This document shows, piece after piece, positions 57,458-64,000 of a stretch of 64,000 nucleotides of DNA. Numbering within the stretch: the stretch's first letter is position 1; every line of letters starts with the position of its first letter. The translations under genes and the position numbers were made by a program. The stretch is from CAUZIZ01 sp963579905 (lineage in GTDB: Bacteria > Acidobacteriota > UBA6911 > RPQK01 > JAJDTT01), in contig CAUZIZ010000006.1 in assembly GCA_963579905.1 (NCBI GenBank), positions 1-64,000 of the forward strand, in the 5' to 3' direction. The notes under the pieces were generated by a model. The model was not told the origin of the DNA. It made no database searches and saw only the letters and a list, made by a program, of their open reading frames with translations.

Positions 57458-59293
57458 ATGCATAGAGCAAGATTGTTCTCAGCCCACACGATTCCCAAGT
57501 TCTTCTTGCTTGCACTGATCGCTGGGACAGCGGCTGTTCCGCTTGCTGCCCAGGATCTGACGGTTAAAGCCTATTTGGATAGGACATCGGTCCGGTTGGG
57601 AGAGCGGTTCACTCTTTCCGTCGAGATTGCCGGTGGCGGATCCCGTTCTGCTGGGAACCCTGAGCTGCCCGAGATGAAAGGTTTTGCTACCTTCCTGGGC
57701 AGCGGAAGCTCACAGCAGATTCAACTTATCAATGGTCGAATGTCGTCGTCCAAGACGGTCAACTTCACTTTTCAGGCCACTCAGGTCGGCGATTTTGAGA
57801 TCGGAGCGATCAAGGTGAAGACAAGCGGCCAACTTTACCAGACCAGTCCGCTGAAGATTCAGGTCACCCAGGTTTCGCAGCGCCAGGCTCCCACCTCAGG
57901 CCGGTCCGATCAAGACGCGTTTCTCCCGGAAGGGGATTTGTTTGTCCGAGCTGAGGTCAACAAGGAACGTGCCTATCAGGGCGAGGCTATTGTTCTGAGC
58001 TACAAAATCTATACACGAGTCAACGTTTCCTCCTTCAGCATCTCGAAGCAGCCCGGCACCGCTGGGTTCTGGGTGGAAGAGGAAGCCCAACAAAAACAGC
58101 CCACGGCGTCTGCCCAGGTAATCGGTGGGAAGCAGTACACCGTAGCCGAGATCAGGAAGATGATCCTCTTCCCGACCAGTTCCGGTACCAAGACCATCAG
58201 CCCTCTAGTCCTCGAATGTGAGGTGAAGATTCCTCGTCGTTCTCGAGATCCCTTCAGGGGTTTTTTCAGCGACAGTTTATTTGGTGAGGTCAGGAGGAAG
58301 TTGGTTTCTTCCCAGGAGTTGAAGGTAGACATCCTCCCTTTTCCGGAGAGGGGAAAACCCGTCGACTTCAAGGGAGCCGTCGGTACGTTTTCGGTGAAGA
58401 GCTGGATTGACAAGTCTGACGTCAAGGCACACGACGCCGTGACGCTGAAGGTCCAGGTTTCCGGAGCAGGCAATTTTTCCACCCTGAGCCAGCCTGAAGT
58501 CCCGATTCCCGCAACCTTCGAGACCTACCCTCCCAAGTTAAGTCAGAAGTTGAAACGAACGGCACAGGGGCTGTCCGGGGAGAAGGTGTTCGAGTACGTG
58601 TTGATCCCTCGATCTGTGGGGTCTCAGCGGATCGGCCCGGTTAAGTTCTCCTACTTCGATCCCTCCTCCGCCAAATACAATCTAGCCCGTGCGGATGAGA
58701 TCGTCATCGATGTTGCTCCGGGGGAAGAGTCCCTTTCGGCGAGTCCAGGTATGTCCAAACAGGAATTGAAGCTGATTGGACAGGATATTCGCTTCATCAA
58801 GGGTGATCCCGCTACCCTTCGCAAGGTCGGAGCTTCAATCTTCCAGCGCTCCACTTTCTGGCTTCCGTTGTTTTTCCCCTTGGTCTGTCTGATGGGCGCG
58901 GTAGGTTACAGAAGACATCTGGACCGCTTGAGTGGAGATGTGGCCTATGCGCGCGATCGACGGGCGGTGCGACTAGCTCGAAAGCGGCTTGGCGCCGCGC
59001 GCTCCTACATCGGCGAGACAACGCAGCGAGAGTTCTTCGGAGAGGTAGGGAAGGCTCTGATGGGTTTTCTGGGCGACAAGCTCAACATTGCAGAAGCGGG
59101 AATGGTGAGTGACGAGGTCGGGAGAATGCTACGTCAGCGGGCGCTCCCCGAGGAGATCGTCGAGCGCTACTTCGAGTGCATGAGGACTTGTGATCTAAAG
59201 CGCTTTGCTCCATCTGACGCCAGCACCTTCGAGATGAAGGATCTCCTCGACAAGGCGGAAGCTGCGATGCTCGAAGTCGATAAATGCCTTTGA
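57458..59293 (+). CDS. BatD-type aerotolerance protein
   Basis: 611 aa. Signal peptide (FFLLALIAGTAAVPLAA), then several Ig-like beta domains of the BatD/YpjD kind: VKAYLDRTSVRLGERFTLSVEI, LFVRAEVNKERAYQGEAIVLSYKIY and IDKSDVKAHDAVTLKVQVSGAGN. A membrane helix (STFWLPLFFPLVCLMGAVGY) and a cytoplasmic helical tail follow. Its stop overlaps the next ORF by 10 nt. BatD is the largest and most variable Bat component; it probably faces the periplasm. Confidence 0.88.
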   Translation: MHRARLFSAHTIPKFFLLALIAGTAAVPLAAQDLTVKAYLDRTSVRLGERFTLSVEIAGGGSRSAGNPELPEMKGFATFLGSGSSQQIQLINGRMSSSKTVNFTFQATQVGDFEIGAIKVKTSGQLYQTSPLKIQVTQVSQRQAPTSGRSDQDAFLPEGDLFVRAEVNKERAYQGEAIVLSYKIYTRVNVSSFSISKQPGTAGFWVEEEAQQKQPTASAQVIGGKQYTVAEIRKMILFPTSSGTKTISPLVLECEVKIPRRSRDPFRGFFSDSLFGEVRRKLVSSQELKVDILPFPERGKPVDFKGAVGTFSVKSWIDKSDVKAHDAVTLKVQVSGAGNFSTLSQPEVPIPATFETYPPKLSQKLKRTAQGLSGEKVFEYVLIPRSVGSQRIGPVKFSYFDPSSAKYNLARADEIVIDVAPGEESLSASPGMSKQELKLIGQDIRFIKGDPATLRKVGASIFQRSTFWLPLFFPLVCLMGAVGYRRHLDRLSGDVAYARDRRAVRLARKRLGAARSYIGETTQREFFGEVGKALMGFLGDKLNIAEAGMVSDEVGRMLRQRALPEEIVERYFECMRTCDLKRFAPSDASTFEMKDLLDKAEAAMLEVDKCL

Positions 59294-60153
59294 GTCAAGA
59301 TCGAGCAGTGAGCATGGGGTGTCCGAATACGGCAACGAGCAGGCTGTTGCGGGCTCATGGTGGTCGGGTTTTGAGGGCTCCAGCTAGTTGGTTGGTCCGA
59401 GCTGGCCTACAAGGGCTGGTACTGGTAATCCTGCTGCTGGGAACGGCTCTGGGGCAGGACCAGCATCAGCTATTCGGGCAGGCGAACCGTTTCTACGAGG
59501 AGGGAGCTTTTGATCGGGCCCTCAGTGGCTACCGGGAAATCGTGGCGCAGGACTATGAGAGCGGACCCCTCTACTTCAATATCGGGAACTGCTATTACAA
59601 GTTAGGCCAGATCGGTGAGGCGGTGCTCTTCTACGAGCGTGCTCGTCGATTGATCCCGGGCGACGAGGATCTAGAGGCCAATCTGGCCCTGGCCAATCTG
59701 AGGGTGGTTGACAAGATTCCGGAGCTTCCCGAGTTCTGGCCAATCAAGGTCGCTAATGCTCTCAGCAACTTTCTTCCGAGACCGGTGCTGATCGGTGTCA
59801 CCCTTTCTCTCTACTTTATCTTCATCGCTTCGGTCATTCTGAGGACTTTGGCCCGAAGAAGTGCTGTGCGGTCGGTGGGTGGCAGATCAATGATTCTGAG
59901 CGGAGCTTTGCTGCTTCTATTCGGTCTGTTTCTGGTGGCCCAGATCCGGCAGGCGCAAGAGCACAACCACTCAGTTATCATGGTTCCAACAGTCCACGTG
60001 ATGAGTGCTCCGGGAGCCGAGGGAGTGGAGGTCTTCACCCTACACGAAGGTACCAGAGTCAGGATCGATCAGACTTCGGGGCTGTGGGTTGAGATTGTCC
60101 TGTCCGACGGAAACGTAGGGTGGCTCAAAGCTGAGACGTTGGAAGTCATTTGA
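59284..60153 (+). CDS. BatE-type TPR + SH3 membrane protein
   Basis: 289 aa (ATG 59284; ATG 59314 also possible). One membrane helix near residue 40-55 (LVLVILLLGTAL), TPR repeats (LFGQANRFYEEGAFDRALSGYREI, LYFNIGNCYYKLGQIGEAVLFYERARR), two central helices (LIGVTLSLYFIFIASVIL, ILSGALLLLFGLFLVAQI) and a C-terminal bacterial SH3-like fold (VMSAPGAEGVEVFTLHEGTRV, DGNVGWLKAETLEVI). Last gene of the Bat operon, which ends at an R2/R1 repeat cluster. Confidence 0.88.
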   Translation: MPLSQDRAVSMGCPNTATSRLLRAHGGRVLRAPASWLVRAGLQGLVLVILLLGTALGQDQHQLFGQANRFYEEGAFDRALSGYREIVAQDYESGPLYFNIGNCYYKLGQIGEAVLFYERARRLIPGDEDLEANLALANLRVVDKIPELPEFWPIKVANALSNFLPRPVLIGVTLSLYFIFIASVILRTLARRSAVRSVGGRSMILSGALLLLFGLFLVAQIRQAQEHNHSVIMVPTVHVMSAPGAEGVEVFTLHEGTRVRIDQTSGLWVEIVLSDGNVGWLKAETLEVI

Positions 60154-61014
60154 GTATCTTGATAGTGGATGGACGCACAATTCGCGCTCTCCCGACCCTG
60201 AAATTTCATGGGATAGGAAATCATGCAGAAGCAGCCGTTTGACAGAGCCGTGACTGCGAAGGAGTGGTACCGGCATACCGATGCCGGAAGGCAGTGACCC
60301 GTGGACCTTCTTCCTATGGACTCACCACATGTCCCGATCGATGATCGGGTCCCGCTCCCTCACGGTCACGGCTCTGTATGCACGCCGAAGCAACCGCGCG
60401 GCGGGATCTTAACCCTTCAAAGCTCCAAGGGCTTTTGCGACACGCTCTATTGTGGATCATTCGAAGTTTTCTTATCGAATTGGGCCAGCGTTTCCTGGAG
60501 GCGGGACTAACCTGAACCTTCAACCACGAGGAAGCGAAGCAACATTCGCTAGTTGACAGAGCCGTGACTGTCAGGGAGCGGGGCCCGACGGGGCCCATAC
60601 CCCCCGACGCTTCCAGGTTGCAGGGGGTTGCTAGCAATGATCATGGCAGAGACGGTACAAGTTTCTTTCTTAAATGGGGCCAGTACTTCCTGGGGGCCTT
60701 ACTAACCTGAAATTTCGACGTGAATGATCCGAAACGCGTGCTCTTGCCCTTCGCTTGGGCTTACAATAGGCAACGAGCTACCCTGGGTTCCGTGTGCAAC
60801 CCCGACGTGATTGAGGTGGTACCTAGGAGTGTGGAAGCATTCCATGTTGTACCTTTTTCGGGGCGAAGAACCTGCTTCCGATTCACACCAGAGTAGCTCG
60901 TTACGGTAGCAGCGGACCCTGGAAGCTCAGAGAACGTGAGGGGGAACCGGGGAGATGGTTCTTATCCCCCGCGATCTCTGGCTTCCTGGTTCGCTACTCA
61001 GCTATGTCTGCCCA
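60154..61014. repeat. Repeat cluster after the Bat operon
   Basis: No gene is seen. A second R2 copy is at 60240-60378 (arms 60242-60268 and 60350-60377, diverged from 47576). R1 end fragments are at 60465-60525 (CGAATTGGGCCAGCGTTTCC, GGGACTAACCTGAACCTTC) and 60640-60712. A partial R2 left arm is at 60554-60590. An inverted pair AACGAGCTACCCTGG (60773-60787) / CCAGAGTAGCTCGTT (60888-60902) brackets about 100 nt with a GGTACC...GGTACAAC-like inner part. Confidence 0.7.
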
Positions 61015-61536
61015 TCAGACGCCGCCACCATCATCGACTACATCCGGTTCTGGCGTGTCGGTAGGCGTGTGCAGCAGTCCCAGCGCCGAGAAGGCGTGGA
61101 TGACGGGACGAAGTTTAGCCGCAGCCTGAAGTCGCTCCATTTTTGCGAGCTGGTCGTCATCCAGCATGTCGCAAAACGCCTGTTGGTAAGCCGCGTGGCA
61201 TCTGCGGACCTCCTGCTTGACACCGTGGATCTCGATCACCAGGTCGCCGACGAGTTCACTCGAGGGCGGATCCTGGGACAGCGCTTCCTTGAGTGCCGCT
61301 TTGAGTCTCTTCAAGAGTTCGTGTCTCGGTGCAACGCACTCCCGCAGGTCCTGCCTCAGTTCGATGAAGCGAGCCACTTGATCGGGCGACATATCCAGGT
61401 AACGCACCATGATGCGTACGGGCTTCGGAATGTCGGTTCCATCCTCAGGGGGCTCGGTCTGGCCAAGCAGAGACAGGCTCATCATGCAGATTGCCGCCCA
61501 TCCGATTGTCGAATCACGAAAGAATTGCTTATTCAT
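61015..61536 (-). CDS. Periplasmic Spy/CpxP-like helical protein
   Basis: 173 aa. Signal peptide (TIGWAAICMMSLSLLG), then an all-helical body: PVRIMVRYLDMSPDQVARFIELRQDLR, HELLKRLKAALKEALS, VVIEIHGVKQEVRRC and CDMLDDDQLAKMERLQAAAKL. The LSPDQVARF and LDDDQLAKM segments occupy the positions of the LTxxQ motifs of Spy/CpxP. Cys pairs may form a disulfide. It lies 44 nt downstream of a similar protein, in a minus-strand run with the sigma factor. Confidence 0.7.
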   Translation of the reverse strand: MNKQFFRDSTIGWAAICMMSLSLLGQTEPPEDGTDIPKPVRIMVRYLDMSPDQVARFIELRQDLRECVAPRHELLKRLKAALKEALSQDPPSSELVGDLVIEIHGVKQEVRRCHAAYQQAFCDMLDDDQLAKMERLQAAAKLRPVIHAFSALGLLHTPTDTPEPDVVDDGGGV

Positions 61537-61580
61537 TGAAATGATCTCCTTGTATTCTTGATTTCACCGTTTAGTAACAC

Positions 61581-62048
61581 TCACGGACGACGGTCAGTCG
61601 GGGGCTGGAAACGTCGTCGGTTCTGATCGCGACTAGTCTGCTGTCGCCTTCGCAGGCGCTCCAACCTGACGATCTGCTCCTTCGTGAGCTTCCTCTTGAT
61701 TCGGACCGCGAGAATCAGTTGCGCGCGCTTGATCTTCCTCTCTAGGTCCAGAACCTGATCCAACTGAGCGAGTAGCTCGTCATCGTTGGTCTCAGGTTCT
61801 CTCATCAGGGTGGCCAGTTTTTCCACTGTTCCCTGAAGTTTCCACCGCAACGACGTGAACTCGGATTGGGCGCGTTGTGCTTCCCCAATCATGTATTCCC
61901 TTTGTTCCTCCGTCAGTTGCAGGGCTCGCTGGTGACGCATGATCAGGTCCGGCCGTACCAGAAAGCGCTCCAGCAAATCGGGAGTAGGATCTTGTGCCAA
62001 GACCCCACCCAACTGAAGAATGATAATTATTGCGACTAGTTTCCTCAT
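61581..62048 (-). CDS. Periplasmic Spy/CnrX-like LTxxQ protein
   Basis: 155 aa with a signal peptide (AIIIILQLGGVLA). All-helical, with LTEEQREYM and LTKEQIVRLERLRRR, the two LTxxQ motifs of Spy/CpxP/CnrX-type proteins. The C-terminus is Arg-rich (QTSRDQNRRRFQP). In CnrYXH and related systems such a protein senses metal or envelope damage and talks to an anti-sigma factor. Here it lies directly after the ECF/anti-sigma pair. Confidence 0.75.
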   Translation of the reverse strand: MRKLVAIIIILQLGGVLAQDPTPDLLERFLVRPDLIMRHQRALQLTEEQREYMIGEAQRAQSEFTSLRWKLQGTVEKLATLMREPETNDDELLAQLDQVLDLERKIKRAQLILAVRIKRKLTKEQIVRLERLRRRQQTSRDQNRRRFQPPTDRRP

Positions 62049-62100
62049 TTCCCCCCCCCTTGGTTCCCCGCCGCTGACGTCTGCATACTCCTAAGCCCTC

Positions 62101-62469
62101 CTACCATGTGCTCTCTCCAATCCAGACGGTGGCTCCGGTTACGAGCTTGGGAAGTGTCGTCACCAGTTGGTCATCTGGAACGTCCAACAGGAAGGTAGTA
62201 GGGGACTGCCAATCGTACAGTGCAGCCGTGGACTCCAGTGGCAGCGCAGCCGGCGGACGCGTAAATTCCAGCAGGAGCGGTGCGCTGGCCACCAGAAGTA
62301 AGACCAGTGCAACTGCAGCCGAGTAACGAAACACGGGGAGCATGTATTGCCAGCGAGAAGCACGAGGAGCATTCAACACCTCATGGAAGGAAGGAGTCTG
62401 AATCTCGTCCTCTTCCCGGAGCTGCTTGAACAATTGCTCGATTTCGGTGTCGTCCCACTTAGTGGTCAT
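62101..62469 (-). CDS. Single-pass anti-sigma-factor-like protein
   Basis: 122 aa. Cytoplasmic N-terminus (about 40 residues, acidic), one membrane helix (FRYSAAVALVLLLVASAPLLLEF), and a short periplasmic part ending DQLVTTLPKLVTGATVWIGEST. No zinc-finger motif. It overlaps the ECF gene by 11 nt, typical of sigma/anti-sigma pairs. The function is inferred from position and shape. Confidence 0.7.
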   Translation of the reverse strand: MTTKWDDTEIEQLFKQLREEDEIQTPSFHEVLNAPRASRWQYMLPVFRYSAAVALVLLLVASAPLLLEFTRPPAALPLESTAALYDWQSPTTFLLDVPDDQLVTTLPKLVTGATVWIGESTW

Positions 62470-62977
62470 GGTGTAGTCCTGATTTCTCGATTTCTTCCTT
62501 CAGCCTGTTCTTACCGCGATGGTAGTGCGTTCGCGCGGATCCCACCGAAACTCCCATCACCCCTGCTGCTGCTTCTACGGTGAGGTCGTGGTAGAAGACG
62601 AGCTCTAGTACCTGCCGCTGCCGTTGTGACAGATCGGAGAGGATCTGCTGCAGACGCGTTCGCAACTGAGATCGATAGATACTCTCTACAGAGGCCGGTC
62701 TGACCGTCGGCAGCTCGGTGGGGGCTACCTGTAGGTGTCGCAAGCTTCGAAGGAGCTTCCGCTTCGCCTTACTGGCAGTGTTGCGAACGGCTGAAAACAG
62801 CCAGGTCTTGAAAATGGATCGCTCCTCGAAGGAAGCACTTCTCTCCAAAACGTTGAGATAGACGGTCTGAAGCACGTCCTCCGCTTCGTACCGGTCTCCG
62901 TCGCAACAGAAGATAGCCCAACGGTATGCCGACGTATGATGATTTTCTAGTAGCATTTTGAGCTTAGCCTGCTCCAT
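62459..62977 (-). CDS. ECF-family RNA polymerase sigma factor
   Basis: 172 aa. Region 2 has DGDRYEAEDVLQTVYLNVLER and TWLFSAVRNTASKAKR; region 4 has LSQRQRQVLELVFYHDLTVEAAAGVMGVSVGSARTHYHRGKNRL. A linker of about 30 residues lies between them. It would direct polymerase to envelope-stress genes. First gene of the minus-strand operon sigma / anti-sigma / Spy-like / Spy-like. Upstream, TTGACA lies on the minus strand near 63005, but no clear -10 follows. Confidence 0.93.
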   Translation of the reverse strand: MEQAKLKMLLENHHTSAYRWAIFCCDGDRYEAEDVLQTVYLNVLERSASFEERSIFKTWLFSAVRNTASKAKRKLLRSLRHLQVAPTELPTVRPASVESIYRSQLRTRLQQILSDLSQRQRQVLELVFYHDLTVEAAAGVMGVSVGSARTHYHRGKNRLKEEIEKSGLHHDH

Positions 62978-63302
62978 TACTTTCAGAAATTACTCGACAT
63001 CCACTGTCAACAGCATTAGTCCCATCAGCAAAGGTTTTATATGACACGTCTCCTTCAAATATATAGTGGTGGCTACACTTTCGGAGTCTAACCAGAGCCG
63101 CGATCGGGAACGCGATTCAATTGGCTAGTCCGGGGAATCGGTTTGAATTTGGACCGGCATAGGCCGACCAAGGTCCCACGCCCTACCGCGTGATCTTCGT
63201 AGGGTGGGCACTCCTGCCCGTCGTTTTAAACGACGGGCAGGAGTGCCCACCCTACGAAGATCACGACTGATTAAGACATGATCCGCGTCCAATTCGGATA
63301 AA
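62978..63302. repeat. Gap with perfect 77-bp palindrome
   Basis: 63189-63226 and 63228-63265 are perfect inverted copies (38-bp arms, one central T). The arm reads CGTGATCTTCGTAGGGTGGG CACTCCTGCCCGTCGTTT. The GTAGGGTGGGCA part is a common palindromic repeat motif in several phyla. The rest of the gap shows no gene. Confidence 0.9.
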
Positions 63303-64000
63303 CTAGAGCGCTGAACCTCTTTCCAGGAAGGCAAACAAATCGACCAGATCGGTGAGGCCCATTGTGTCGAGCAGGTCCTCGGGCATGATGGAGATCTGAG
63401 AAACTCGCTTCTCGAGGATATCTTTCTTGTCCAGCTTGATCCGCTCTCCGTTGGCGGTGATCAGGATAAGGCTGATTTCGGATTCACCTGCGACCATGCC
63501 GGTCACGGTCTCATTTTTCTTCAAATCCACCACGACACCAGTGTATTGATCGGAGATCACGCGGGAGGGATACATGATGGATTCCAGGATCTCGCCCCGT
63601 CGGAACCTCTTGACCGCCGTCGACAGGTCGGGTCCACCCCCTCGCCCCTCATTCCCGAAGACGTGACAGTTGGCGCATTTGGCCCGGCGAAAGACGATGC
63701 GTCCCCTGTCCACGTCACCATCCTCGTAGCTCATCGGACTGAATTCAAAATAACCGTTGAGTTCCTCGAAACTCATCTGTGACAAAGGATTATGCTCTTC
63801 TACTTTCTCACTATTCACCTCTGCCATGAGCTCCCGAGCCCGTTGAGCCTGTTCCGCTAGATAGCGTTCCTTCCCATCCTCCGCCCGCCTGCGCTCGTCT
63901 GGCTCCAGAAGTGCGAGCGTGTCCTGCCACAGATTCTCGATGAAGCCTACCATGCTGGCCGCGCCCGCTATTTCTCGTCCCCGCTCGAACCAATCCACCA
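63303..64000 (-). CDS. PVC-type haem-binding protein, C-terminal part (partial)
   Basis: The open frame runs off the window's right edge. Visible: a helical region (ENLWQDTLALLEPDERRRAED...), then a cytochrome c module with the haem motif CANCH (KCANCHVF, GRGGGPDLSTAVKRFRRGEIL) and the C-terminal block SRVISDQYTGVVVDLKKNETVTGMV, ending LVDLFAFLERGSAL. This matches the last domain of the fusion at 16818-21374 (both have PDL..., V..E.., I..I..SIMPE/VMPEGL). The N-terminal domains lie beyond the window. Confidence 0.85.
   Translation of the reverse strand, partial: VDWFERGREIAGAASMVGFIENLWQDTLALLEPDERRRAEDGKERYLAEQAQRARELMAEVNSEKVEEHNPLSQMSFEELNGYFEFSPMSYEDGDVDRGRIVFRRAKCANCHVFGNEGRGGGPDLSTAVKRFRRGEILESIMYPSRVISDQYTGVVVDLKKNETVTGMVAGESEISLILITANGERIKLDKKDILEKRVSQISIMPEDLLDTMGLTDLVDLFAFLERGSAL

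Noticed and set aside
60955..61539. 194-codon plus-strand frame
   Set aside because: Antisense to the Spy-like protein, whose signal peptide and helical pattern are convincing.

Overview
The window looks like a chromosome segment of a GC-rich, free-living, Gram-negative, respiring bacterium. An Acidobacteriota-type genome is my best guess, with Planctomycetota-like groups as the alternative. This rests on the housekeeping order rplU-rpmA-obgE-nadD-rsfS-rlmH, the many secreted Tat or lipoprotein sugar-active proteins, a planctomycete-style dehydrogenase/HEAT/cupredoxin/cytochrome c fusion, CRTAC1/UnbV proteins, 3-keto-disaccharide hydrolase (DUF1080), and many small dispersed repeats. No tRNA, rRNA or CRISPR array was recognised.

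Layout. 1-155 holds the 5' end of a transposase-like gene (minus strand). 422-4352 is a core block for translation and ribosome assembly (rplU, rpmA, obgE, nadD, rsfS, rlmH, a DksA/TraR protein). 4387-6807 is a penicillin acylase family amidase. 7368-10154 (minus) encodes a secreted VCBS/FG-GAP + UnbV + thioredoxin protein, interrupted in frame by one UGA that is followed directly by a hairpin fitting the bacterial SECIS rules. This candidate selenoprotein is the most striking observation. 10530-25814 holds an RRM protein, a decayed glycosidase, a beta-propeller glycosidase-like protein, an SDR epimerase, the 1518-residue fusion, two siroheme/cobalamin branch genes, a radical SAM/SPASM protein and a TIM-barrel isomerase. 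26056-43441 holds a ZIP-like/ArsP-like permease fusion, BrkB, a decayed sodium symporter with an intact small partner ORF, a PHP-domain protein, pckA, an HDOD/GGDEF regulator, an MDR dehydrogenase, a frameshifted methyltransferase, two alpha/beta hydrolases and an enolase-superfamily dehydratase. 43661-51352 holds a seven-haem cytochrome, a STAS protein, an NHL protein, a DUF1080 protein, an Nramp-like transporter and another TIM-barrel isomerase. 51439-60153 is a complete MoxR/DUF58/Bat (aerotolerance-type) operon. 61015-62977 (minus) is an ECF sigma/anti-sigma/Spy-like envelope-stress module. 63303-64000 is the C-terminal part of another haem-binding protein.

Repeats. At least four families of small non-coding repeats fill the intergenic gaps: a 230-280 bp family (called R1 here); a 140-156 bp inverted-repeat element with near-perfect 38-bp arms; a 183-bp inverted-repeat element; and GAGCAGTG/GAGTAGTG arrays flanking a conserved core. 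They sit at gene ends and sometimes supply start or stop codons. Four genes (glycosidase, symporter, methyltransferase, zf-HC2 protein) carry frameshifts, one caused by an exact 17-bp tandem duplication. Either gene decay is active here or the assembly holds some indel errors.
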